Source: Levilactobacillus angrenensis (GTDB taxonomy: Bacteria > Bacillota > Bacilli > Lactobacillales > Lactobacillaceae). From it: DNA of 64,000 bases. Below are positions 14,292-24,055 of the stretch, piece by piece. Numbering within the stretch: position 1 is the first letter of the stretch; every line of letters starts with the position of its first letter. A program made the position numbers and the translations under genes. Below the pieces are notes generated by a model that saw only the letters and a program-made list of their open reading frames with translations, ran no database searches and was not told the origin of the DNA. The stretch covers positions 1-64,000 of the forward strand of contig NZ_RHOB01000004.1 in the NCBI RefSeq assembly GCF_003946085.1. The letters are read 5' to 3'.

Positions 14292-15665
14292 GTTGGCTGC
14301 GGACACGTCATCATCGTAGACCGTAAAGCGTAAACCTTTCGGGAAGAAGTTCTTCACAGTCGTCCCGACGACCTTACCAAAGCCCACTGGTTGACCCGCA
14401 CAAACTAACAGGTACCAGCCCTTCTTTGGCGCCGTCGTCAAGGTGAACGTTTCGCCGTGGACCCAGGCGCGCCACTGTGGATCCGTAATGGCCAGTGTCT
14501 GGGCGACCTGTTGCGGCTCACTGGCTAGTGCCAAGGCATAGGCCGGTTCGAAGCGATTCTTCTTAAAGGTCCCCAGGTGTAGCCCCGGCCGAAAGACGTG
14601 CAGTTTCTTCAAGTTAGGCAATCCCGCTGGCACGGCGAACAACTGGTCCTTGACCGTGACGAGGTTGGCAAATGCTGACCCGCCCAAGACGGTCTGGGCA
14701 AAGTCTTGCCAGAGCTTGCGTTGGTCGCCGGTCAAAGGCGTCCCTAACTTAGCGGTTCCCCGCGGCATTGGCGCGTCACCGGCGTCACGTTCGAGCTTGG
14801 CCACGAAATGCCCTTCACCCTGCAACAGATGAGGGAACAACCGCGCCGCCTTCTTGAGTTCTGGATTACCATCGGCCCAATCCGGCCGAGCGTCGATCAC
14901 GCCACCGACCTTGGTAATAGGTACCAGATGAAACTCGGGATAATTCTTCAGCACCCAAGCCATCATCTGTTCGTCTTCTTCCGGCGCAAAGGTACAGGTC
15001 GAATAGATCAGCTGACCACCAGGCTTGACCATCTTGAGCGCTTCGGTCATGATTTCACGTTGCCGCGCCGCACATTCCTCGACGTAATCCAAGGACCAGT
15101 AGTCCATGGCCGCTGGGTCCTTCCGAAACATGCCCTCACCAGAACACGGTGCATCGACCAACACCTTGTCAAAGAAGTCTGGGAAAACGGGACTCAGGCG
15201 ATCGGGCGATTCATTCAAAATCACCGCCGACTTCACGCCAAACCGTTCCACGTTTTCCGCCAGGACCTTGACCCGCTTGCGATTGATCTCGTTGGTCACC
15301 AGCAGGCCGGTCCCCTGGAGGTAGCTAGCCAAATGGGTGGTCTTGCCACCGGGGGCGGCACACAGGTCTAACACGGTCTCGCCCGGTTGCGGGGCCGCCG
15401 TGGCACCTACAAACATGGCACTGGGTTCTTGGCTGTAGACCGCGCCGCTTTGATGCATCAGCGTCCGCCCGCCGACTGTGCCAAAATGGCCGCGGGGTTC
15501 ATAAGGCACTGCCGGTGCCATCGTCAACCGGTCCGGCAAGTCATGATGTGCCGGGTTCGTGCGGTAGCCACTGAGGCTGGGCGTGTCAAAGCTGGCAAAG
15601 AAATCCGCCGCGTCGGCCCCCAACAGTCGCTGATATTTTGTCTTAAAGTCCTCAGGTAAATTCAC
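14289..15665 (-). CDS. RsmF/YebU-type RNA m5C methyltransferase (NOL1/NOP2/Sun family)
   Basis: A 458-residue SAM-dependent methyltransferase for cytosine C5 in RNA. It opens with LPEDFKTKYQRLLG, has the SAM loop DLCAAPGGKTTHLA near residue 110, the DAPCSGEGMFRKD motif holding one cysteine, and STCTFAPEEDEQ holding the catalytic cysteine. The C-terminal part (about 300-458) is the PUA-like RNA-binding extension of the RsmF group. The start ATG at 15665 follows a region without a strong Shine-Dalgarno sequence. It is a monocistronic gene; the exact target (16S rRNA or tRNA) is not determinable here. A second family member, rsmB, is at 62179. Confidence 0.85.
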   Translation of the reverse strand: MNLPEDFKTKYQRLLGADAADFFASFDTPSLSGYRTNPAHHDLPDRLTMAPAVPYEPRGHFGTVGGRTLMHQSGAVYSQEPSAMFVGATAAPQPGETVLDLCAAPGGKTTHLASYLQGTGLLVTNEINRKRVKVLAENVERFGVKSAVILNESPDRLSPVFPDFFDKVLVDAPCSGEGMFRKDPAAMDYWSLDYVEECAARQREIMTEALKMVKPGGQLIYSTCTFAPEEDEQMMAWVLKNYPEFHLVPITKVGGVIDARPDWADGNPELKKAARLFPHLLQGEGHFVAKLERDAGDAPMPRGTAKLGTPLTGDQRKLWQDFAQTVLGGSAFANLVTVKDQLFAVPAGLPNLKKLHVFRPGLHLGTFKKNRFEPAYALALASEPQQVAQTLAITDPQWRAWVHGETFTLTTAPKKGWYLLVCAGQPVGFGKVVGTTVKNFFPKGLRFTVYDDDVSAAN

Positions 15666-15888
15666 CGTTATGCCTCCATCTTGTTAGATACAATTTTAAA
15701 ATTGCTATATACAGAATGCCATAAATCGTTCATTTCACGTTAACCATTATACCTGTTTCTATCGGTCAGCACTACCCTTTCTTCTCAGCGAAATAGTCGT
15801 AATTTTCTGCGACTTGTGTTACATTGAGAGGGCTAGTTTATTTTTGAACGAAAATCCAATCAACCAATGAAATGTGAGGTGTCTCTCT

Positions 15889-16701
15889 TTGGAAAGAAAA
15901 TTAATCGCCATTGACCTAGATGGCACGACTTTAAACGCGGATGCCCAAATCTCCGCCAAGACCAAGGCCGTTTTGACCCAGGCCCGGGAAGCCGGCCACA
16001 TCGTCAGCATCGTGACTGGCCGACCGAACCGGATCTCCGCTAACTTTTACGATGAGCTCCACTTGGACGGACCGATGATCAACTTTAACGGTAGTCTGGG
16101 GCACATCCCCCACCAGCAATGGGCCAGCGAATACCAATATACCTTCAATAAAGAGGTCGCCTTCGACCTGTTGGCGCACCGCCAAGAACTTGGCATTAAT
16201 ATGATTGCGGCGGAAGGTAAAAACCTCTTCCTGGCCGTCCGCGACCAACCTGTGGAAGTCGGTTTCTTCCCCTCCGTACTACAAAGCAATCAGATTTTAA
16301 ATCAAAAGACTTTAAAGGAAAACCCGACCAGCTTAACAGTGGCGGTCGACCGCAGTCATCAGGAACACCTTTTAAGCTACCTGCAACACAACTTCAGTGA
16401 TGAGGTCGATGCCGCTCCTTGGGGCGGTCCCAACTCCGTGGTCGAACTCGGCGTCAAGGGCGTGCAAAAGGCCACCGGCGTGGAAGTTCTGGCCCACCAC
16501 TATCACGTGGAACGCAAGAACATCATTGCCTTTGGTGATGAACACAACGACACGGCCATGATCGACTATGCCGGTTGGGGTGTCGCCATGCAAAACGCCA
16601 CGACGGCCATCAAGGGCTTAGCTCAAGACGTTACACCGTTGGACAACAACCACGACGGCCTGGCCGACTACCTGCAAGACTATCTCAAGTTGGCCGAGTA
16701 G
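15889..16701 (+). CDS. Cof-type HAD-IIB family phosphatase
   Basis: A 270-residue HAD hydrolase. Motif I is AIDLDGTTL near residues 6-14, and the C-terminal motif is FGDEHNDTAMI near 215. I take the TTG at 15889, seven bases after GAGGTG, because the protein then starts MERKLIAIDLDGT as in homologues; an ATG 15 bases upstream would add MRCLS without support. The family hydrolyses sugar phosphates and similar metabolites. It stands alone between the methyltransferase and the decayed MFS region, with its own terminator. It is distinct from the Cof protein at 2575. Confidence 0.88.
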   Translation: MERKLIAIDLDGTTLNADAQISAKTKAVLTQAREAGHIVSIVTGRPNRISANFYDELHLDGPMINFNGSLGHIPHQQWASEYQYTFNKEVAFDLLAHRQELGINMIAAEGKNLFLAVRDQPVEVGFFPSVLQSNQILNQKTLKENPTSLTVAVDRSHQEHLLSYLQHNFSDEVDAAPWGGPNSVVELGVKGVQKATGVEVLAHHYHVERKNIIAFGDEHNDTAMIDYAGWGVAMQNATTAIKGLAQDVTPLDNNHDGLADYLQDYLKLAE

Positions 16702-16724
16702 GCATTTGAACTCGTAATTAAAAG

Positions 16725-16760
16725 GAAGCTCCGAGAAAATTTCTCAGGGCTTCTTTTTTT
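16725..16760 (+). terminator. Terminator of the Cof phosphatase gene
   Basis: GAAGCTCCGAGAAA/TTTCTCAGGGCTTC stem with TTTTTTT, 24 bp after the stop. Confidence 0.9.
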
Positions 16761-17076
16761 GTCCTACTAAGATTGCCACGACCGGGTCACAATGATTGTC
16801 ACACTTTTTTACTTTACATAACATTAATTATCCGTAGTATCTCTAGAACTCTTATTTTTGCTAGGCCATTCCTCAATAACAAAGGGAAATGTCACTCAGT
16901 TGCCTTCCTTCCGACTTTACTTTGGTCATCAAATCCGGTTATAGCCCATCCTTGCTAGCTACAAGTGACTTGCAATGTCTTCCAAATCCCGCCAGCTCAG
17001 CATTGACACACCTAATTGCCATTTACCAATAATTTGTGCTTGAATCTAATCTTCGTATCACGCTTTTTGCATTCTA
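16761..17076. other. AT-rich gap without a recognisable gene
   Basis: No ORF with a ribosome-binding site, tRNA or repeat-family copy is visible. The base composition is more AT-rich than in the flanking genes. It lies beside a decayed gene fragment and a truncated transporter and is probably degraded sequence. Confidence 0.5.
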
Positions 17077-17140
17077 CAAGTTCAGATACCCCGACAACAA
17101 CTGTTGATATAACGTGATTAAGTCCAAATGCATCTTACTT
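17077..17140 (-). pseudogene. Duplicated C-terminal fragment of the DapE/ArgE-type gene
   Basis: The minus strand reads KMHLDLITLYQQLLSGYLNL followed by a stop. The intact deacylase at 18144 ends QMFLDFITLYQQLLPGYLKL and stop, so this is about 20 codons of a second, diverged copy of the same 3' end. It lies just downstream of the truncated MFS gene, so the MFS fragment sits between two copies of the deacylase end in the same orientation. Confidence 0.75.
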
Positions 17141-17145
17141 GTCAA

Positions 17146-18063
17146 TTAAGCTTTAGCCACCGGTCGCTGATGTTTGCCCAGCAACAAGACGCCGGTTCCA
17201 ATCAGTAAAATAATAATTGAAACCCAATAGGCCGCAGACGGAGAAATTGCATTATAGATGAGGACAATGCCTATACTCCCCAGTGGTGCTGCAATGGTGA
17301 CTGGCGAGCTGACCGTGCCAAAGATCGTACCCACAATATTTTGGTCAGCCAGACTGATAACCTGTGCATACAGCTTGGGATTCATGTTACCCAGACCAAA
17401 GGCAATTGCGAACATCAGGATGATCACCATCCAGTAGCTCTGCACCCAGAGAAAGTTCAGGTAGAGCAAGACCATGACGCCAATCGTCCCAACCATAACC
17501 GTCTTGAACGACTGACGATCTAGAAATCTCACCTTCAGCGTACTCCCCATCACCGTTCCTGCCACGAAAAGGACGTTAACGATAAGAATCGCCAGGCCAA
17601 ATGACAATCCCGTGGCGCGCCCTGGATCCAAAATATACAAATTGATGACAGCGTCTACACTAGCTCCCACGACGTTAACTATGACTACAGCCGTCAGTAG
17701 GCGTATGATACTGACTCCAGATGATTGACCTAGGATATTACTCATCTTTCGCCAAAGCCCTGGTCCCTTCTCTCCTCTTCGAGCTGGCGGTACGGGAATG
17801 GGTGCAATATGAATTGCCCGACGTCCCAGTAGTAAGATCAAAGCAGCTAGGAAAAATGTACCCGCATTGACCAGCGCTGCTAGAGCATAGTCATGAGTCA
17901 CTGCCAAAATAAAAACGCCAATTGACTGTCCCACCGGCTGGAACAACGACGCAATACTCTGGTTTAACCCTAAGACCTGTTGCCAATCATTTTGTGCCAC
18001 CCGTTGACGAATGACAGGCAGGCGCAGACTACTACTAAGGAACCCTAAACCATCAGAAATCAA
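17146..18063 (-). pseudogene. N-terminally truncated MFS transporter
   Basis: 305 codons with about nine predicted membrane segments and the repeated hydrophobic pattern of a major facilitator, ending in ISIIILLIGTGVLLLG. Full-length relatives have about 400 residues and 12 segments; here the first segments are absent. The only start in frame is a TTG inside what should be a cytoplasmic loop, without a Shine-Dalgarno sequence. The frame stays open for 15 further codons upstream (reading ..DGNFRRFATRYD) before a TGA, with a hint of a short duplication and frameshift (repeated TTTAGACG). I judge it non-functional. Substrate unknown; the neighbour on the right is the intact deacylase. Confidence 0.7.
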
Positions 18064-18143
18064 ATCGTAGCGCGTTGCGAAGCGTCTAAAGTTCCCGTCT
18101 AAAGTCCTTCATCTGATCGAAAAAGTCTTCTATGAAATGACGT

Positions 18144-19292
18144 TCACAATTTCAAATATCCGGGCAACAACTGCTGATACAACGTGATGAAGTCCAAGAA
18201 CATCTGCCGGTCTACGTGTTCATCGACCTGATGTGCCGTTTGGTTACCGGGGCCAAAAACGATGAATGGAAATTGGTGGCCCTTATCTTTCAAGAGATTC
18301 GAGGCATCGGTCACGGCTGGCAGCGGTAATTTGGGAATCGGCTGGCCAGCAAAGGGCTCACCCAACTTCGCTGCCAGATTGCTCAACGGATTGTCCTGAG
18401 GTTCCTGGACCGGCCACTGATCCATGTAAATGTCCATGGTCACCTGCGCACCTGCCTGATTCTGGTGGGCGATGAGCTGCGTCAATTCTGCCCGCACGGC
18501 CGCGTTATCAAATTCCGGAATCGTCCGCACATTCATCTCAGCCGTCGCACGTTCCGGAATCGAATTGACCTGGTTGCCGCCATGGAAGATGGTGGTGTTA
18601 AAGGCCAATTTACCCAGCAACGCGTTTTCTTTATCCGTGTGCCGGAAGACTTGGTTGGCTTGCGTCAAAATCGCTAGCAACGGGTCAATGGCGTTGGCGC
18701 CGAGTTCTGGCATTGAACTATGCGCCGCCTGCCCTTGTGACGTCAACCGCACGTCCATCGACCCCTTATGCGCTGAGAACAAATTGTAGCCGGTGGGCTC
18801 GCCAATCAACAGCGCGTCCACATCGTTCATGGCGCCTTGGTCGTAAAAGGCGCGCGACCCGGTCTCACCGACCTCTTCAGCGATCGTGGCCATCAAGCGA
18901 ATCGTCCCGTGTTGGGGTTGCCCGGCTGCGTGCAGTTCAATCAGACTAATGACTAGCGCCGCCAATCCGGACTTCATGTCGGCGGCCCCCCGGCCATACA
19001 ATTGCCCGTTCCGTTCGGTCAGCTCAAAGGGATCGCTTTGCCACTGGGCCACATCGCCGGGCGAGACCACGTCCATATGGCCCGAAACGGCTAGGACCGG
19101 GTGACCGGACCCAATCTCGGCAATGAGGTTCGTCCGGCCTGCAGTCACCGGCAACAGCTGCGCATCAATCTCATGCTCCGCCAAGAGTTGTTGTAAGTAG
19201 GTCGCCACGGCCGCCTCGTTATCATTGACCGAGTGAATCGCCACCAAGTCGCTAAGAATCTGAACTTTTTGTGCATCTGAGAAAACTGCCAT
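18144..19292 (-). CDS. ArgE/DapE-family deacylase (M20 metallopeptidase fold)
   Basis: A 382-residue zinc-dependent amidohydrolase. Metal ligands are visible in AVSGHMDVVSPGD (His, near residue 69), GRGAADMKSG (Asp, near 102) and ATIAEEVGETGS (catalytic Glu and ligand, near 136), plus a late His in GPGNQTAHQVDEH. The family cleaves N-succinyl or N-acetyl groups from amino acids; lactobacilli usually annotate this type as succinyl-diaminopimelate desuccinylase, but substrate is not proven by sequence. The ATG at 19292 is chosen for GGAGG eight bases upstream. Its 3' end is duplicated at 17077. Confidence 0.85.
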   Translation of the reverse strand: MAVFSDAQKVQILSDLVAIHSVNDNEAAVATYLQQLLAEHEIDAQLLPVTAGRTNLIAEIGSGHPVLAVSGHMDVVSPGDVAQWQSDPFELTERNGQLYGRGAADMKSGLAALVISLIELHAAGQPQHGTIRLMATIAEEVGETGSRAFYDQGAMNDVDALLIGEPTGYNLFSAHKGSMDVRLTSQGQAAHSSMPELGANAIDPLLAILTQANQVFRHTDKENALLGKLAFNTTIFHGGNQVNSIPERATAEMNVRTIPEFDNAAVRAELTQLIAHQNQAGAQVTMDIYMDQWPVQEPQDNPLSNLAAKLGEPFAGQPIPKLPLPAVTDASNLLKDKGHQFPFIVFGPGNQTAHQVDEHVDRQMFLDFITLYQQLLPGYLKL

Positions 19293-19439
19293 CACTGATT
19301 CCTCCTTCAATACTACATTCATTGTACCCCGAAAGCGGTTATCAAGCAGTGTGTTGGGACCGGAAAAATTGTCGTTGCCAGTGTCAGTTAGCCGCCTGCC
19401 CCAAAATGGATTGGGTCAGCTACCTGAGACCTCCCCAAG

Positions 19440-19482
19440 AAAAAAAGTGAAACCCAGTCAGTTCCCCGACAGGTTTCACTTC
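19440..19482 (-). terminator. Terminator of glpK
   Basis: Minus-strand AAGTGAAACC/GGTTTCACTT stem followed by a run of T, directly after the glpK stop. Confidence 0.85.
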
Positions 19483-19489
19483 TCTTAAG

Positions 19490-20995
<1,506 letters not shown>

Positions 20996-21060
20996 TCAAC
21001 TCTCCATTCATTCGTTCGTTAGCGACGGCCTAATCTTGCCGTGATGTCGCACTTGTTACC

Positions 21061-21089
21061 AGTATACCTAAAAGAGGTGGTTAAGCCAA
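21061..21089 (-). promoter_or_regulatory. glpK promoter
   Basis: Minus-strand -35 TTGGCT (21084-21089), 17-bp spacer, -10 TATACT (21061-21066). It precedes glpK by about 70 bp. No clear cre site is visible. Confidence 0.7.
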
Positions 21090-21104
21090 ACGTTTTTCAA
21101 AATG

Positions 21105-21146
21105 AAACCGCCACCAACACCGGTATATCAGGGTTGGTGGCGGTTT
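21105..21146 (-). terminator. Terminator of the tautomerase gene
   Basis: AAACCGCCACCAAC/GTTGGTGGCGGTTT, a perfect 14-bp stem; on the minus strand it is followed by CATTTTG. It separates the tautomerase gene from the glpK promoter. Confidence 0.75.
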
Positions 21147-21167
21147 ATAAGTTTTCGCAAATATTTG

Positions 21168-21356
21168 TTACTTTTCGTCACTCTTTAAAACGCCGGCCAC
21201 GCCGTAACGGTTAGGTTGCATTTCGCGTAAGATGACGTGAACGTGTTCTGCGGGTGCGCCCGTGTTCTTGGTCACAGCGGTCGTGACGTCTTGAACTAAC
21301 GCCTTCAATTGGTCTTGTGAACGACCAGCAATTAAGTCGATGTTTACGATTGGCAT
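21168..21356 (-). CDS. 4-oxalocrotonate tautomerase family protein
   Basis: A 62-residue protein of the small tautomerase family. Mature enzymes use an N-terminal proline as general base, here Pro2 in MPIVNIDLIAGRS; the conserved Arg appears in VILREMQPNRYG near residue 44. Size matches the 60-odd-residue subunits that assemble as hexamers. The biological substrate in lactobacilli is unknown. It has its own promoter and terminator and is separate from the YitT-type gene upstream. Confidence 0.88.
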   Translation of the reverse strand: MPIVNIDLIAGRSQDQLKALVQDVTTAVTKNTGAPAEHVHVILREMQPNRYGVAGVLKSDEK

Positions 21357-21389
21357 TTCTCTCGTTCCCTTCTCTGTGTGAATAGTGTT

Positions 21390-21418
21390 ATTATACCGGT
21401 TCCAACGGTCCAGGGCAA
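21390..21418 (-). promoter_or_regulatory. Promoter of the tautomerase gene
   Basis: Minus-strand -35 TTGCCC (21413-21418), 17-bp spacer, consensus -10 TATAAT (21390-21395), immediately after the stop of the upstream gene. Confidence 0.8.
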
Positions 21419-21427
21419 TCCTGAACC

Positions 21428-22324
21428 CTACTTTTGTTGCGTGGTTTGTTTTAATTTCAACTGCTCCGTCTCATTATAGAAATTCCCTTCGATATCCACG
21501 GTGTTGACCAGGTTGACGAAGGCCCCGGGATCGATGTCCTTGACCGCGTGCTCTAATGCATAAAGTTCATACCGTGATATAACGGTCATGAGGACCGCAC
21601 TGTCTTTGCGGGTATACGCGCCGAATGATGGCATCACCGTGATACCCCTAATCAAAGTCTTATTTAACTCGACAATCACGTCATCTTGGCGGGTCGTCAC
21701 GATAAAGGCCGTCAGTTTTTGGTGGCGGGTGTGAATGCTGTCAACGACCCGCGACATTGCATAAATCGAGATGATGGTGTATAAAGCACTCTCCCAACCA
21801 AAGAGGAAGCCGGCCAGGATCACGATACCAAAGTTGATCATCATCATGAGTGTCCCAATCGTTCGGCCGGTCGTCTTTTCTAAGACCACGGCCACAATGT
21901 CCATCCCGCCAGTGGAAAAGCCATTCTTTAAGGGATAAGCCACCCCGACCCCGGTCAGGATACCCCCGAACAACGCGGCCAGTAGTGAATTATTAGAAAT
22001 ATTATTAACGGGGACAATAATGGCCAGCACCGAGGTCAACCCGGCCACCATGATGGAATAGATGGTAAAGCTGCGGCCGACCTTGAACCAGCCCAGCAAG
22101 CCGATAGGAATGTTGAACAGCAAGATGAACCACCCAGTACTCAGATGGACCCCCGTCATGGCCAATAAGGTGGAAATAATCTGAGAAATCCCATTGATTC
22201 CAGCACTAAAAATCTTACCAGGAACTAAGAATTCATTCAGTGCGACCGCCGTAATCACCGCTGACCCCACTAAAATTATGAGATGTTTACCCAGTTCTCT
22301 TTCATTTTCTAATATCTTTCTCAT
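21428..22324 (-). CDS. YitT family membrane protein (DUF161/DUF2179)
   Basis: A 298-residue protein with about five to six membrane segments in the first 200 residues (for example HLIILVGSAVITAVALNEFL and a GINGISQII motif) and a soluble C-terminal DUF2179 domain (about 215-290) ending in DIEGNFYNETEQLK. The ATG at 22324, with GAGGT upstream, is preferred to an earlier one that adds 12 unconserved residues. The function of the family is unresolved; transport is presumed. It is transcribed away from the dipeptidase gene. Confidence 0.85.
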   Translation of the reverse strand: MRKILENERELGKHLIILVGSAVITAVALNEFLVPGKIFSAGINGISQIISTLLAMTGVHLSTGWFILLFNIPIGLLGWFKVGRSFTIYSIMVAGLTSVLAIIVPVNNISNNSLLAALFGGILTGVGVAYPLKNGFSTGGMDIVAVVLEKTTGRTIGTLMMMINFGIVILAGFLFGWESALYTIISIYAMSRVVDSIHTRHQKLTAFIVTTRQDDVIVELNKTLIRGITVMPSFGAYTRKDSAVLMTVISRYELYALEHAVKDIDPGAFVNLVNTVDIEGNFYNETEQLKLKQTTQQK

Positions 22325-22583
22325 TTCGTTTACCTCTCTCAGGAAAGTCATTTTCCTCATTTAACCACATCCCCCGGCCGTTGACCAGCGATACCGCGGG
22401 CTTGGCTGGGTCAATTAACTGGCAAAACGCCGGGAAATTGACATTTTTTCTGTATAAATATTTATTTTTATGAGAAATATAAACAAAATAATTAAAAACG
22501 CCCCGAAATGAATCGCACTGAAACTAAACATGCTAAAATGGGCAATGAACGTTTTTACCTAAACCTTGAAAGGAGCGCTCCCA

Positions 22584-23999
22584 TTGAATTATTCCGCTTG
22601 TACCAGCATTTTAATTGGTCCCAAAGCCACAATGGACGGGTCGGTCATCATCGGCCGGAACGAAGACGCTAAGGCCGCTTGGCCCAAGCATTTCGTGGTT
22701 CACCCCGCCCGGACTGCGACCACCCCGCAACAATTCGTCAGCACGGACAACGGCTTTACCATGCCCTTACCCCTGACGGCCGCCAAGTACACGGCGACGC
22801 CTGAATGGACCGACAAATTCGGCCTATTTGAGGAAGATGGCATCAATGAATACGGTGTGGCGATGAGCGCCACCGAGAGTACCTACTCCAACGAGCGGGT
22901 CTTGGGCGCTGATCCCTTGGTCAAGGACGGTATCGGTGAAGAAGCCATGGTCACCGTCGTCTTGCCTTACGTCCGGACCGCCCGTGAAGGGATCTTGCGC
23001 CTCGGCCAACTGGTCGAAACGTATGGGACCTCGGAATCAAACGGGATTCTCTTCGCCGACCAACAGGAAGCTTGGTACCTGGAAACGGGCGCCGGTCACT
23101 ACTGGGTCGCCCAACGGATCCCGGCTAACGGGTATGCCGTCGTCGCCAATCAAATGGCGATTCAAGCCATCGACTTCAACGACGCCGACAACTTCTTGTT
23201 TGCCCATGACCTGCGGAGCTTTGTGGCAGAGAACCATTTGAATCCGCACAGTGATCGCTTCATTTGGCGCGACATCTTCGGGACCCAAGATCAATCCGAT
23301 CTGTACTATAATACGCCGCGGGTGTGGTACGGCCAACGCCGCTTCACCCCGCAAGTCGCTCAGCAACCGCAATCATTTGACCTACCATTTATTCAGTACG
23401 CTGACCACTTGTTGTCGGTCGATGACGCGCAAGGCTACCTCAGCAGTCATTTCGAAGACACGCCGTACGACCCCGTGGGTTCTGGTAGTGTCGCCGACCG
23501 GAAACGGTTCCGGCCCATCAGTCTGGCCAAAACGCAGGAATCTCACGTCCTCCAATTACGCCCGGATATGGACCCCAGCCTCGCCGGCATTCAGTGGCTC
23601 GCCATGGGTGTCGCCGCGCAGAGTGTCTACGTGCCCTTTTACGCGGGTATCGAGCATACACCAGCCGCTTATCACCTGGGTAAAGAGACCTATGACAGCC
23701 AATCGGCCTACTGGGTCTACAAGCTCGTGAGTGTCTTGCTCGACGCTCACTACCACGACGCCTGGCCAACCGTCAGTGCCGTGCAAAAAGACTTGCGCAT
23801 CGCCTTCAAGCAGTCCGTCAAAGCAACGGACGCCGTGGGGCAACACTTGTCGGGCATCGAACTGAACCATTACTTAACGCAACAAGCCGCGACCAACGCC
23901 GCATTGGGAATTCGACGTTATCGTGAGCTGGCGGCGACCTTGATTACGCAGGCCACCGACCTGGGTCCCTTGAACTATCATCAGGACCTCAACTTATAA
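22584..23999 (+). CDS. C69-family dipeptidase (PepD-like)
   Basis: A 471-residue N-terminal-nucleophile peptidase. The start is a TTG after AAAGGAG; the protein begins MNYSACTSILIGPKATMDG, and Cys5 is the expected nucleophile exposed by processing, followed by VIIGRNEDA. Later motifs EDGINEYGVAMSATES and LETGAGHYWVAQRIP are typical of the family. Cytoplasmic dipeptidases of this type release amino acids from casein-derived or other dipeptides. It is followed after 56 bp by an amino-acid permease on the same strand, which suggests linked peptide breakdown and amino-acid transport. Confidence 0.9.
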   Translation: MNYSACTSILIGPKATMDGSVIIGRNEDAKAAWPKHFVVHPARTATTPQQFVSTDNGFTMPLPLTAAKYTATPEWTDKFGLFEEDGINEYGVAMSATESTYSNERVLGADPLVKDGIGEEAMVTVVLPYVRTAREGILRLGQLVETYGTSESNGILFADQQEAWYLETGAGHYWVAQRIPANGYAVVANQMAIQAIDFNDADNFLFAHDLRSFVAENHLNPHSDRFIWRDIFGTQDQSDLYYNTPRVWYGQRRFTPQVAQQPQSFDLPFIQYADHLLSVDDAQGYLSSHFEDTPYDPVGSGSVADRKRFRPISLAKTQESHVLQLRPDMDPSLAGIQWLAMGVAAQSVYVPFYAGIEHTPAAYHLGKETYDSQSAYWVYKLVSVLLDAHYHDAWPTVSAVQKDLRIAFKQSVKATDAVGQHLSGIELNHYLTQQAATNAALGIRRYRELAATLITQATDLGPLNYHQDLNL

Positions 24000-24055
24000 C
24001 TACGGCTGAGATTAGCCACCACGACTAGTCTCCACCAATTTTGGGAGATAAAAAA

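Noticed and set aside
19389-19430. GTTAGCCGCCTGCCCCAAAA near the glpK terminator as a further copy of the repeat family
   Set aside because: Only GCCGCCTG and a weak CCCAA/TTGGG pairing are shared; too short to separate from chance.
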